DNA of 32,057 bases from Actinomycetes bacterium (GTDB lineage Bacteria; Actinomycetota; Coriobacteriia; WRKU01; WQUG01): NCBI GenBank assembly GCA_031272275.1, contig JAISUC010000024.1:1-32057 (forward strand). Reading direction: 5' to 3'. Positions 23,032-31,078 of the stretch are shown here, piece after piece (positions within the stretch are counted from its first letter, which is position 1; each line of letters starts with the position of its first letter). The notes under the pieces are model-generated. The model made no database searches, was not told the DNA's origin, and saw only the letters and a list, made by a program, of their open reading frames with translations. The translations under genes and the position numbers were made by a program.

Positions 23032-24588
23032 CTAGTTCCCCGCCGTACCGGTCGCAACCGGGACGGACGCATAGGGGAAGTCCAGCGCGCGTTCCAGTGC
23101 CGCGGCGGCGCGGAACAGCTGGCGTTCGTTGAAATGACCGCAAATGACCTGCACCGACGAGGGCAGGCCGTCAATCAGCGTCGTCGGGACCGACATGCCC
23201 GCCACGCCCGCCAGGTTGATGGGGATGGTGAAGATGTCGGACAGGTACATTTCCAGCGGGTCGGACGATTTTTCGCCGATGGCGAACGCGGTCGTCGGGC
23301 TGGTCGGGGTCAACAGCACATCTGCCTGTGCGAATACGCGGTCATAGTCGCCTTTGATGACGGTGCGCGCCTTTTGCGCCTGGCCGTAATAGGCGTCGTA
23401 ATAGCCGGCGGACAGCGCATAGGTACCGATCATGATGCGGCGGATGGTTTCGGGGCCGAAGCCCTGTGCCCGGCTGCGGAAATACAGGTCCATGACGTCG
23501 TCGGCGTCCGTGGCGCGCACGCCATAGCGGATGCCGTCGAAGCGCGCCAGGTTGCTGCTGGCCTCGGCCGGGCCGACGATGTAATACGCCGACAGGCCGT
23601 AATCGGTCGACGGCAATGTGACCTCGACGATTTCGGCGCCGGCGCGGCTGAGCATTTCCGCCGCGTCCAGCACGCCCTGTTTGATGCGCGGGTCCAGACC
23701 GGCGCGTTCCAGCATGTCGGTCGCGATGGCCACACGCAGACCCGCCGGGTCCAGGTCACAGGCCGCCGCAAAGTCCTGGGCCGGTGCGTCCACGCTGGTC
23801 GCGTCGTGCGGGTCGTGTCCGCAAATAGCGTTCAGGGTGTAGGCGGCGTCGCGCACGGTGTGCGCAAAGGGCCCGATTTGGTCCAGCGAGCTGGCGAACG
23901 CTACGCAGCCATAGCGCGACACGCGTCCATAGGTCGGTTTCAGTGCGACCGTACCGGTAAAGCAACCCGGCTGCCGGATGGATCCACCCGTGTCCGACCC
24001 CAGCGTGATGGTGGCAAGCCCGGCCGCCACACAGGCTCCGCTGCCCCCGCTGGAGCCGCCCGGCACCCGCGTGGGATCCCAGGGGTTTTTCGTGGGGCCG
24101 AAGGCGCTGTTTTCGGTCGAGGAACCGAACGCGAACTCGTCCATGTTGAGTTTGCCCAAGGGAATGGTGTGCGCGTCCAGCAGGCGGCGGACCGCCGTGC
24201 AGTCATAGACCGATTCGTAGTTTTCCAGAATGCGCGAACTGCAGGTCGTACGCGTGCCCAGCAAGTTCATGTTGTCTTTGAAGGCTACCGGCACACCTGC
24301 CAGCGGACCCAGTTCATCGGCGTCTGCTCCGCCCGCGATCGCGGCGTCAATCGCATCGGCGGCGGTTCGCGCCAGTTCGGGTGTCACCTGGTTGAAGATG
24401 TGCAGTTCGGGGTCGACGGCGTCAATGCGCGCCAGAAAGGCGTCGGCCACCTGACGCGCGGTCAGGTCGCCCGACAGCACGCGCGCGTTGATTTCATCGG
24501 CGGTCAGAAAGAACAGCTCATCGGTCGCAGTCGCACCGGCGCCTGCAGCACCGACACCCGCACCGGGCATGTTGACGGCAGACATCAT
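23032..24588 (-). CDS. gatA: Asp-tRNA(Asn)/Glu-tRNA(Gln) amidotransferase subunit A
   Basis: Amidase-signature enzyme of 518 residues, the glutaminase subunit of GatCAB that supplies ammonia. The Ser-cisSer-Lys triad is visible at Lys104 (VAFKDN), Ser179 (GGSSGGSGA) and Ser203 (SDTGGSIRQP), with the spacing known for GatA (75 and 24 residues). TYGRVSRYGCVAFASSLDQIGPF (as TYGRVSRYG and CVAFASSLDQIGPF) follows. The N-terminus carries an extra 20 or so residues of Ala/Gly/Thr (GAGVGAAGAGATATD). The ATG pair at 24588 overlaps the gatC stop (ATGA), so translation is coupled. Confidence 0.97.
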   Translation of the reverse strand: MMSAVNMPGAGVGAAGAGATATDELFFLTADEINARVLSGDLTARQVADAFLARIDAVDPELHIFNQVTPELARTAADAIDAAIAGGADADELGPLAGVPVAFKDNMNLLGTRTTCSSRILENYESVYDCTAVRRLLDAHTIPLGKLNMDEFAFGSSTENSAFGPTKNPWDPTRVPGGSSGGSGACVAAGLATITLGSDTGGSIRQPGCFTGTVALKPTYGRVSRYGCVAFASSLDQIGPFAHTVRDAAYTLNAICGHDPHDATSVDAPAQDFAAACDLDPAGLRVAIATDMLERAGLDPRIKQGVLDAAEMLSRAGAEIVEVTLPSTDYGLSAYYIVGPAEASSNLARFDGIRYGVRATDADDVMDLYFRSRAQGFGPETIRRIMIGTYALSAGYYDAYYGQAQKARTVIKGDYDRVFAQADVLLTPTSPTTAFAIGEKSSDPLEMYLSDIFTIPINLAGVAGMSVPTTLIDGLPSSVQVICGHFNERQLFRAAAALERALDFPYASVPVATGTAGN

Positions 24589-24887
24589 GCTCCCCCTCCC
24601 GGCCCCACGATACGCGGAATCAGGAACGCGCCGTCGCGCTGTTCGGGTGCGTTTTCCAGCGCGCGTGCCTGTGACAGGCCCGGCACCACCACGTCGTCGC
24701 GCATGGCGTTTGTCAGCGGCACGGCGTGCGTCGTCGGTTCGACCCCGTCCAAGTCCAAATGCTGCAACTGGTCGATGTGTTCCAGTATCGAGTTCAGTTC
24801 GGTTTTCAGCCCTGCGACCTGCGCGTCGGTCAAACCCAACCGCGCCAGCAACGCCACATGACGAACATCGGCTTCCGTGAGCGCCAT
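24585..24887 (-). CDS. gatC: Asp-tRNA(Asn)/Glu-tRNA(Gln) amidotransferase subunit C
   Basis: Small subunit (100 residues) that bridges GatA and GatB. Typical N-terminus ALTEADVRHVALLARLGLTD, central LEHIDQLQHLDLDGVEPTTHAVPL and C-terminal LENAPEQRDGAFLIPRIV are all visible. The ATG has GGAAAGGAAGG just upstream. It leads the order gatC-gatA-PASTA-gatB. Seen together, the set means that glutaminyl-tRNA and/or asparaginyl-tRNA are made indirectly. Confidence 0.96.
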   Translation of the reverse strand: MALTEADVRHVALLARLGLTDAQVAGLKTELNSILEHIDQLQHLDLDGVEPTTHAVPLTNAMRDDVVVPGLSQARALENAPEQRDGAFLIPRIVGPGGGA

Positions 24888-25095
24888 AGCCTTCCTTTCC
24901 GGTTTGCGTATCTACATGCTGTCCGCGTGTTTTGCTCAGTCCTTAATGATAAATCACGGGGGGGAGTGCGTCCCGCGCCTACACAGAAATGACACGCAGC
25001 GGTTTTCTGTGACGGGGCCGGGACGACGGTGTCGGACCGGCTGGACCGGCGGGGCCGGGACGACGGGTTAGGCCGTCGGGCGTGGACCGGCAGAG
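24888..25095. other. Spacer between rocD and gatC with short repeats
   Basis: Contains an exact 15-bp element at 24960-24974 and a 16-base direct repeat (GGGGCCGGGACGACGG, at about 25015 and 25051, 36 bases apart). It must hold the gatC promoter, but no clear -35/-10 pair was found. Confidence 0.5.
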
Positions 25096-26439
25096 CTAGA
25101 ACGCGCGCGCCGTCGCCTCGAACTGATCCAGCATCCAGTTCAGGTCGTCCGGCGTGGTCGACAACGGCGGCGCCAGTCGCACGGTCGAGCCGTGTGTGTC
25201 TTTCGCCAGAACGCCGCACGACAGCAGCTGCTCGCAAAACGCGCGTCCGGTGCCGCGCGCCGGGTCCAGGTCGATTCCCGCCCAGAGCCCCCGCCCGCGC
25301 GATGCCACCAGTTGTCCCTGGGCAACCAGCGACTGCAGGCGTGTGTGCATGATCGTGCCCAGTTCGCGCGCGGCGCGCTGGTATTCGCCTGTCTGCAACA
25401 GGTCCACGACCGCGATACCGACCGCGCAGGCCAGCGGGTTTCCGCCGAAGGTCGAGCCGTGCGTGCCCGCCGTCATCACCTGCAGCACCTGCCGGCGTCC
25501 CAGCACGGCTGACACCGGCAGGATACCGCCACCCAGCGCCTTGCCCAGTGTCATCAGATCCGGGCAGACCGCGACAGGGCGTGCATCCGAACCTGTGGGC
25601 GTGCCTGCGGCGTCGTCGGCGTCGCCCACGTTTTGGCAGGCGAAAGTGTATCCCGTGCGGCCCAGCCCCGATTGGATCTCGTCCAGAATCAACAGTGCAC
25701 CGCCGGCGTCGCATGCGGTCCGTGCGGCGGGCAGGTAATCCGCAGGCGGCACGATGACCCCGGCCTCGCCCTGGATGGTTTCCAGCAAGACGGCGACCAA
25801 GGTGTCGCCTGCCGCGTCCACCGCAGCCTGCAGTGCGGCGACGTCACCGTACGGCACCACGACGAACCCGGGGGTATAGGGGCCGTAGCCCGCATGCGCG
25901 TCCGGGTCGGTTGAAAACGAAATCAGAGTCGTCGTGCGTCCGTGAAAGTTCCCGTCGGCGACGATGACCGTTCCCGCATCGGGGGCGATACCGCGCACCG
26001 TATGGGCGTATTTGCGCGCGGCTTTCAGCGCGGTCTCGACCGCCTCGGCCCCGGTGTTCATCGGCAGCATCATATCCAAAGCGCCGAAACCCTGTGCAGC
26101 CGCCAACGCCACCAGGGCGTCGGCATACGGCTCCATCAACTCGAACTGAAATGCCCGCGAGGTCAGGGTGACGCGCCCCAGCTGCCGTTCGAGTGCAGCC
26201 ATCAACGCGGGGTGGCGATGCCCGAAATTCAGCGCCGAGTACCCCGCCAACGCGTCGAAATATCGCGCGCCCGCCGTGTCGGTCACCCACGACCCCTGTG
26301 CGGTCGCGATGGTCACGTCCAGCGGCTTATAATTCGGAGCCAGATGTCTGCCGCCGTTTGGCACGGACGTGCCGGCAGTGGCACCGGGTGTGCCGGCGGC
26401 AGTCGGAATCGTTGATTTTTCGGTATCGGTTACAGACAT
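25096..26439 (-). CDS. rocD: Ornithine aminotransferase
   Basis: Class III PLP aminotransferase of 447 residues. Ornithine aminotransferase moves the delta-amino group of ornithine to 2-oxoglutarate, giving glutamate semialdehyde and glutamate. Signature segments: NYKPLDVTIATAQGSWVTD, YFDALAGYSALNFGHRHPAL, TSRAFQFELMEPYADAL, MNTGAEAVETALKAARKY, LLETIQGEAGVIVPP and the PLP lysine at 300 in LMTLGKALGGGILPVSAVLG. The NYKPL/SALNFGHRHP pattern separates it from acetylornithine aminotransferase. Before the lysine there is an extra Ala/Gly/Asp-rich loop of about 15 residues (DADDAAGTPTGSDARP). The ATG at 26439 has GGGGAG six bases upstream. The first 30 residues are Thr/Pro/Gly-rich and unlike the family. 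Monocistronic, with repeats on both sides. Confidence 0.9.
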   Translation of the reverse strand: MSVTDTEKSTIPTAAGTPGATAGTSVPNGGRHLAPNYKPLDVTIATAQGSWVTDTAGARYFDALAGYSALNFGHRHPALMAALERQLGRVTLTSRAFQFELMEPYADALVALAAAQGFGALDMMLPMNTGAEAVETALKAARKYAHTVRGIAPDAGTVIVADGNFHGRTTTLISFSTDPDAHAGYGPYTPGFVVVPYGDVAALQAAVDAAGDTLVAVLLETIQGEAGVIVPPADYLPAARTACDAGGALLILDEIQSGLGRTGYTFACQNVGDADDAAGTPTGSDARPVAVCPDLMTLGKALGGGILPVSAVLGRRQVLQVMTAGTHGSTFGGNPLACAVGIAVVDLLQTGEYQRAARELGTIMHTRLQSLVAQGQLVASRGRGLWAGIDLDPARGTGRAFCEQLLSCGVLAKDTHGSTVRLAPPLSTTPDDLNWMLDQFEATARAF

Positions 26440-26854
26440 AACGCTCCCCATATCCAGTCTCGCGGTTTTCAGATGACTTGCTTTTTTATGCAGTGTTCCA
26501 ATCTACCAGAAAACACAGACAAAATGTGCTACCTGATCGGCTATGATCCGGGCGGGCATAAGCGCACCGCGGTGGATTGCTGCGCGATGTAACGGCGAAC
26601 ACTGTTTTGGTTGTATGGGGGGCGACAGACTGATAGTATGTAGATAAGGCGAGCCTATCGCTAGTGATGTGGCGGGGGCTGCCCAATGTTAATACTTCAG
26701 GCAGATCTCCGTCGTTTCACCGGCGGAGTTCTGCTATAAGAATAACTCTTTGAGTATTCTCAGGTACCGCACGAGCATCACCAACTCCGGCCAAATTGCC
26801 CCCGTGGCACAAAACGCCACGGGACCTGTTATCCGGCGACTGCCGTCGCCGGAT

Positions 26855-26962
26855 GATGCGTTGAGGATGCGCGAATGCGCATCCGAGTTAATGATCCGGG
26901 CGGGCTCACGCCCGCCCGGTGGATTGCCACGACCTGCAAAACCCGCAGGTCTCGCAATGACG
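26855..26962. repeat. Composite palindromic repeat element, copy D
   Basis: Full-length copy: GATGCGTTGAGGATGCGC with its inverted partner, the hairpin GGGCGGG-CTCAC-GCCCGCCC, GGTGGATTGCCACG, core ACCTGC/GCAGGT and CTCGCAATGACG. Bases 26893-26962 are identical to 27146-27215. Confidence 0.85.
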
Positions 26963-26980
26963 ACAGGTATACCGACAATT

Positions 26981-27041
26981 GTCCTAATTCCAATCGTCAC
27001 TGCGAGGGTGGCGGGTTGTGCCACCCGTGGCAGTCCACGCG
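26981..27041. repeat. Composite palindromic repeat element, copy E (inverted)
   Basis: GTCCTAATTCC, CGTCACTGCGAG, core GGTGGC/GCCACC, then CGTGGCAGTCCACGCG: the reverse of the flank order in copies D, F, G and H. Confidence 0.7.
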
Positions 27042-27145
27042 AGCAGGACGACGGGTTTGGTCGTCCTGCGAGCTAGTAAGCCCGAGACGGCGCGGGTTTG
27101 CGTTTTGTGCGCTTCAGCGCCACAAAACGGCGCCGGCGAATCATT

Positions 27146-27215
27146 GATCCGGGCGGGCTCACGCCCGCCCGGTGGATTGCCACGACCTGCAAAACCCGCA
27201 GGTCTCGCAATGACG
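27146..27215. repeat. Composite palindromic repeat element, copy F
   Basis: A 70-base stretch identical to 26893-26962 in the same orientation, offset 253 bases. The perfect identity suggests recent duplication or conversion. Confidence 0.88.
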
Positions 27216-27227
27216 TGAGTAGGGTGC

Positions 27228-27273
27228 GCCCGCCCGGTGGATTGCCACGGCGTCTAAGACGTCTCGCAATGAC
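27228..27273. repeat. Composite palindromic repeat element, copy G
   Basis: Short copy: CGCCCGGTGGATTGCCACG, a different core (GCGTC-TAA-GACGT) and CTCGCAATGACA. It ends 11 bases before the stop of the next minus-strand gene and may serve as its terminator. Confidence 0.75.
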
Positions 27274-27283
27274 AACGGTAGGG

Positions 27284-28546
27284 TTAAACTCGCTGCAGCA
27301 GGCGATCGCGGTCCAAGCGGCAGGCGTATTCGCTGTCCATTTCGCGCATTCCCCCGGGGAATTCATAGGTCGCGAGGCGCGCAATGAACGGCAGGGGATC
27401 AAAGCTTTCGGGACCATGCACGCCGGGCAGCATCCAGGCACCGGTCGCAACCAGCTCCATCATGATGACCGGCGCCACTGCGGTCTGTGCGACCACCGAG
27501 TTCACGCCGTATTTCTCCATACATTCGGCGTTGTCGGCAATCTGATACAGATAGACGCTGCGCTGCAGACCGTCCTTGATACCGGTCACCCACACACCGG
27601 CGCAGCCCTGCCCGGTCATGGTTGCCGCCGTGTCCAAGGGGTTCGGCACAGTCCGGACCAAAAAATCGCGTGGAGAGATCTGACTCCCCCCGATTTTGAT
27701 TGTTGTGTCCGCCGAGGTCATACCGGCCGCCTCGAGGTCCAAGAGCATTTGGCGCATTGCGCGCGGGACGCCGTATTTGAAGGTCACGCGGTTGCAGTCG
27801 ATGACGCGCGGTACCAGCAGGACTTCCTCGTGTTCGACGTTGATGACCTCGACCGGGCCGATGCCGCCCGGGAAGTCGAAGATTTCGGGCTCGCTGAAGC
27901 GTTCGGTCGTGAACCAGCCGCGCTCGCGTTCCCAGATGATGGGCGGGTTCAGGCATTCCTCGATGGTCGTCCAGACGCTGAAGCCGAAGTCGCCCCCGCC
28001 CGTGTAGTTGTCGCCGTCGCGTACGTTGACCTGGTCGACCGTGTCAAACAGGTGGTCTGCCGCATAGCGCGCGAACACGTCGACCATGCCCGGTTCGACA
28101 CCGCTGCCGACGATGGCGATTTTGCCGGCGCGTTGCCAGTCCGCATCACGCGCAAACTGATAGTCACCCAGTTTCACATTCGTTTTCGTGTACGGGTCGG
28201 TCGGGTGCGGTTTCGACAGCGTCATCGCACAGTCCAGGTAATGGACGCCGGCGTCCAGGCAGGTGTCAAAGATGCATTCGTTGAACAGCGGCTCGACCGC
28301 ATTCATTACAAAGTCGATATCATATTCGGTGATCAGCGCCGCGATTTGATCCGGCTGGGAGGCGTCCACCGTCGCTGCAACGAAGCGGTCGGGGTTGTTC
28401 AGGCCGTCCGCAACCACGTCTGCGCGCGCACGGTTATAGTCCGCCAGCACCACCAGTTCGGCCCACGCGGCATCTGCACCCGCCCGTCGGATTATCTGCG
28501 CGGCAGCCGTGCCGACGCCGCCCGCCCCGATTATCAGTATGCGCAT
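27284..28546 (-). CDS. Saccharopine-dehydrogenase-family oxidoreductase
   Basis: NAD(P)-dependent enzyme of 420 residues. The Rossmann motif MRILIIGAGGVGTAAAQ is at the N-terminus, then LADYN (cofactor-binding strand end) and VMNAVEPLFNECIFDTCLDAGVHYLD (split: VMNAVEPLFN and CLDAGVHYLDCA), followed by IVGSGVEPGMVDVFARYA. This layout fits the saccharopine dehydrogenase/carboxynorspermidine dehydrogenase group. Members make or split a secondary amine between an amino acid and a keto acid or aldehyde. Given the polyamine gene aguB and rocD in the same window, carboxy(nor)spermidine synthesis is one possibility, but the partner decarboxylase is not seen, so the substrate stays open. The ATG at 28546 has AAGGGA about 10 bases upstream; a TTG three codons earlier is less likely. 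Confidence 0.8.
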   Translation of the reverse strand: MRILIIGAGGVGTAAAQIIRRAGADAAWAELVVLADYNRARADVVADGLNNPDRFVAATVDASQPDQIAALITEYDIDFVMNAVEPLFNECIFDTCLDAGVHYLDCAMTLSKPHPTDPYTKTNVKLGDYQFARDADWQRAGKIAIVGSGVEPGMVDVFARYAADHLFDTVDQVNVRDGDNYTGGGDFGFSVWTTIEECLNPPIIWERERGWFTTERFSEPEIFDFPGGIGPVEVINVEHEEVLLVPRVIDCNRVTFKYGVPRAMRQMLLDLEAAGMTSADTTIKIGGSQISPRDFLVRTVPNPLDTAATMTGQGCAGVWVTGIKDGLQRSVYLYQIADNAECMEKYGVNSVVAQTAVAPVIMMELVATGAWMLPGVHGPESFDPLPFIARLATYEFPGGMREMDSEYACRLDRDRLLQRV

Positions 28547-28673
28547 GCGTATCAAATCCCTTCACGAATCGGATGTGTGCCGCATCCATTGTATAGAGCG
28601 GGCCGTGTTGCCGTCGCGGGGCTCCCCCGTCCCGTAACGGAGTGTTTACCGGTGTACCGGACACCGGTCGAGG

Positions 28674-28777
28674 GATGCGTTGAGGATGCGCGAACGCGCA
28701 TCCAGGTCATTCATCCGGGCGGGTTACCACCCGCCCGGTGGATTGCCACGCCCGCCTGCGGCGGGCTCGCAATGACG
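28674..28777. repeat. Composite palindromic repeat element, copy H
   Basis: Same order as copy D: GATGCGTTGAGGATGCGC, hairpin CGGGCGGGTTACCACCCGCC, GGTGGATTGCCACG, a different core (CCCGCC-TGC-GGCGGG) and CTCGCAATGACGG. Located between the ABC exporter gene and the saccharopine-dehydrogenase-like gene. Confidence 0.82.
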
Positions 28778-28823
28778 GGGGGTGGTTTTGCCGGTGTCCG
28801 CTGAACGACGCAGAAATGTGCCG

Positions 28824-30707
28824 TCAGGCGTGCGCCGGGAGGCCTTGGAACTGCAGCCGATAGTACCTGGCATACACCCCATCCGCCGCCAGCAGCGTGT
28901 CGTGGTCGCCGCGTTCGACCAGCCGCCCGTTATCGACCACGCAGATTTCGTCGGCACTGCGGATGGTGGACAGCCGGTGCGCGATAATCAGTGTGGTCCG
29001 CCCGGCTGCCAGTCGCGTCAGTGACGCCTGGACAAAGCGTTCGGATTCATTGTCCAGCGCACTGGTGGCTTCGTCCAGAATCAGTATCGCGGGATCTTTC
29101 AGAAACACACGCGCAATCGCGATGCGTTGTTTTTGCCCGCCGGACAGACGCGCGCCGCGCTCGCCCACAAAGGTGTCATAGCCGTCCTCAAGCCCGCAAA
29201 TGAAGTCATGAATGTGTGCGTCACGGGCGGCAGCCTGAATCTGTTCCGGCGTCGCCCCGGGTCGTCCATAGGCGATGTTTTCGCCGATGGTGCCGGCAAA
29301 CAGATAAACCTCTTGCTGCACGATACCGATAGCACCCCGCAGCGATTTGATAGTCACGTCGCGCACGTCGTGACCGTCAACGCTCACGGCACCCCCGCCG
29401 ACGTCATAAAAACGCGGCAACAGGGAACACAGGGTGGTCTTTCCCCCGCCGCTGGGACCCACCAGCGCAACGGTGCGACCGGCGGGAATATCCAGACTGA
29501 AGCCGCGAATGACCTCGTTGGTGCCGTCGTAGCTGAAATGCACGTCGCGGTAACTGACATCCCCGCGGATGTCGGCAGCCGCAGCAGTCGTGTCGGTATC
29601 GGACGGTCGCCGGGACGCACTCCCCCCCTGTATTTGTTCTGCTATCCCACCCAGGACCAGCGCCCCCGGCTTATCGTCTATACCGGGTGGTTCGGCCATG
29701 ACCTCTTGCAGGCGCAAAAACCCCGAGTAGCCTTTCTGGAATTGTTCGGTGAACTCGACCAGCATTTTGACCGGGTTCATGAAAATCCCGACGTAGAGCG
29801 CGTATACGGTAAGCTGGGTGATGGTCAGCTGCCCGCGCGCGATGAACCAGCCACCACTGGCGATGACCGCCGCGTACAGCAGCCCGTAGGACAGCGCGTA
29901 GCCGGCGACCATTTCGGCCATTTTGCGATAGGCACGCGATTTGCTGTTCAAAAACGCGATGTTGCCAACGCCGAATTTGTCGGCCTCGATGCCTTCGTTC
30001 GTGAATGATTTCACCACGCGGATGCCCGCCAAGGTGTCCTGCAGGCGCGCGTTCACGCCGGCAATTTTCACGCGATTGTCCAGAAACGCCGCACCCATTT
30101 GGCTGTTTTTGTGCAGCGCATAGGCAATCAGCGCCGCCGTGATGACCAGCAGCAGCAAGGTCATCGGGATATTGATCGTCGCCAGAATAACCAAGCTGCC
30201 CACAATCAGCAGCACGCTGATCAGGATGTTTTCGGGTCCGTGATGGGCCAGCTCGCTGATTTCAAACAGGTCGCTGACCAGCTTGCTCATCATCTCGCCG
30301 GTGTTGTTGCGGTCGTAATAGGAAAACGACAGGCGCTGGTACTGGTCGAACAGGTCCTGGCGCATATCGGTTTCCATGCGCGCACCCATCAAATGACCCC
30401 AATAGGTGATGAAATACTGGCAGGCATAGGCGACAGCCGCCAGCGCAACCAGCCCGATCGTCAATAGGGGGAGTGCGTGCGTAATCTGTGTCGCGGTCCC
30501 ATGGGCAAACAGCGTGTCGCACAGCCTGCCGATGATTTTCGGAAATGCCAAGTCGGTGGCAGACAACAGGATCGCACAGACCAAGTCGGCGTACAGCAGG
30601 CCTTTGTAGGGACCATAATAGTCCAGAAACCTGCTGACGATGTGTCGGAAGGATGGTTTGGGGCCGGTGAAGGGGGCGGCACCGGAATCTGAAGCACGGG
30701 AAGCCAT
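28824..30707 (-). CDS. ABC exporter half-transporter (membrane domain fused to ATPase)
   Basis: Protein of 627 residues with an N-terminal six-helix membrane domain (about 30-320) and a C-terminal ATPase. Seen: Walker A GPSGGGKT (417-424), IVQQEVYLFAGTIGENIAYG with the Q-loop, signature LSGGQKQR (521-528), Walker B ILILDEATSALD (541-552) and the switch histidine at 577 (IIAHRLST). This is the multidrug/lipid exporter type (MsbA, BmrA), working as a dimer; the substrate cannot be told. It is a single gene and not paired, so a homodimer is likely. The linker between the domains is lengthened by Gly/Ser/Arg/Asp/Thr/Ala residues that include an in-frame 15-bp repeat (GGSASRRPSD, 361-370). The ATG at 30707 is used; a TTG at 30734 is an alternative. 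The ribosome site is poor (taaagggt), and TATAGT lies eight bases upstream of the ATG. Confidence 0.92.
   Translation of the reverse strand: MASRASDSGAAPFTGPKPSFRHIVSRFLDYYGPYKGLLYADLVCAILLSATDLAFPKIIGRLCDTLFAHGTATQITHALPLLTIGLVALAAVAYACQYFITYWGHLMGARMETDMRQDLFDQYQRLSFSYYDRNNTGEMMSKLVSDLFEISELAHHGPENILISVLLIVGSLVILATINIPMTLLLLVITAALIAYALHKNSQMGAAFLDNRVKIAGVNARLQDTLAGIRVVKSFTNEGIEADKFGVGNIAFLNSKSRAYRKMAEMVAGYALSYGLLYAAVIASGGWFIARGQLTITQLTVYALYVGIFMNPVKMLVEFTEQFQKGYSGFLRLQEVMAEPPGIDDKPGALVLGGIAEQIQGGSASRRPSDTDTTAAAADIRGDVSYRDVHFSYDGTNEVIRGFSLDIPAGRTVALVGPSGGGKTTLCSLLPRFYDVGGGAVSVDGHDVRDVTIKSLRGAIGIVQQEVYLFAGTIGENIAYGRPGATPEQIQAAARDAHIHDFICGLEDGYDTFVGERGARLSGGQKQRIAIARVFLKDPAILILDEATSALDNESERFVQASLTRLAAGRTTLIIAHRLSTIRSADEICVVDNGRLVERGDHDTLLAADGVYARYYRLQFQGLPAHA
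29612..29626 (-). repeat. 15-bp element inside the ABC exporter gene
   Basis: An exact copy of GGGGGAGTGCGTCCC in sense orientation, encoding part of GGSASRR in the inter-domain linker. Confidence 0.72.
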
Positions 30708-30739
30708 ACCCTTTACTATACAACAGAGTCCCAAATAGG

Positions 30740-30773
30740 AAAAAGACCCCCGGGAGGGAGCCAGGGGTCTTCT
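30740..30773 (-). terminator. Intrinsic terminator upstream of the ABC exporter gene
   Basis: Stem AAGACCCC/GGGGTCTT (30771-30764 with 30750-30743) followed on the minus strand by TTTTT. It ends about 35 bases before the ABC gene start, so it stops transcripts entering from the right or works as an attenuator in the gene's leader. Confidence 0.75.
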
Positions 30774-30955
30774 TCGTTGACGGATCGGGCCGGCCTTCGG
30801 TAGTAAGTCGTCTCCCTTATACGCCGGAACTGTCCGCCGATAGAGATGGCAAACGCTTGGACGATGGGCGTTTGGTCTCTATAGGAAGGTGCAAGTTGGT
30901 TCGGGTGGTTCGTCCGTGCCGCCGTCGGGGTTCGTCCGTCCTTTCCCTTTCGGCG
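30741..30955 (-). ncRNA. Candidate structured small RNA or leader RNA
   Basis: A possible minus-strand promoter (TTGTTT at 30989-30984, TAGTAT at 30967-30962, spacer 16) would start a transcript near 30955 that ends at the terminator at 30740-30773, about 215 bases. It contains a long hairpin (ATAGAGA/TCTCTAT outer and CAAACGC/GCGTTTG inner stems, about 30840-30885). The family was not recognised: no tmRNA, RNase P, SRP, T-box or B12 consensus was seen. A 63-codon open frame (31008-30817) overlaps it but shows no known similarity. Confidence 0.4.
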
Positions 30956-31078
30956 ATATAAATACTATCGTTTCCGGATACTAAAACAAGCACAATTCCA
31001 ATATTCATTAAAGTGAAATAAGCACCGGTCGTTTATGCAAATTACCCCGTCCAGATTTGGGATATATTATGGAGCAGT

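Larger units (their letters stand above)
26440..27283. other. Repeat-rich intergenic region of about 840 bp
   Basis: No gene is supported here. From 26790 on, hairpins follow one another: CCCGTGGC/GCCACGGG (about 26800-26823), ATCCGGCGAC/GTCGCCGGAT (26830-26853), then composite elements D, E, F and G. The CTCCG/CGGAG hairpin near 26706-26730 and AT-rich sequence at 26460-26700 (possible rocD promoter) are the remaining content. Confidence 0.6.

Noticed and set aside
30467..30481. GGGGGAGTGCGTGCG in the ABC exporter gene
   Set aside because: It breaks the TCCC half of the element and lies in a membrane helix with normal sequence.
30817..31008. 63-codon minus-strand open frame in the candidate RNA region
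   Set aside because: No similarity, ribosome site or conserved start; it overlaps the structured region and promoter candidate.
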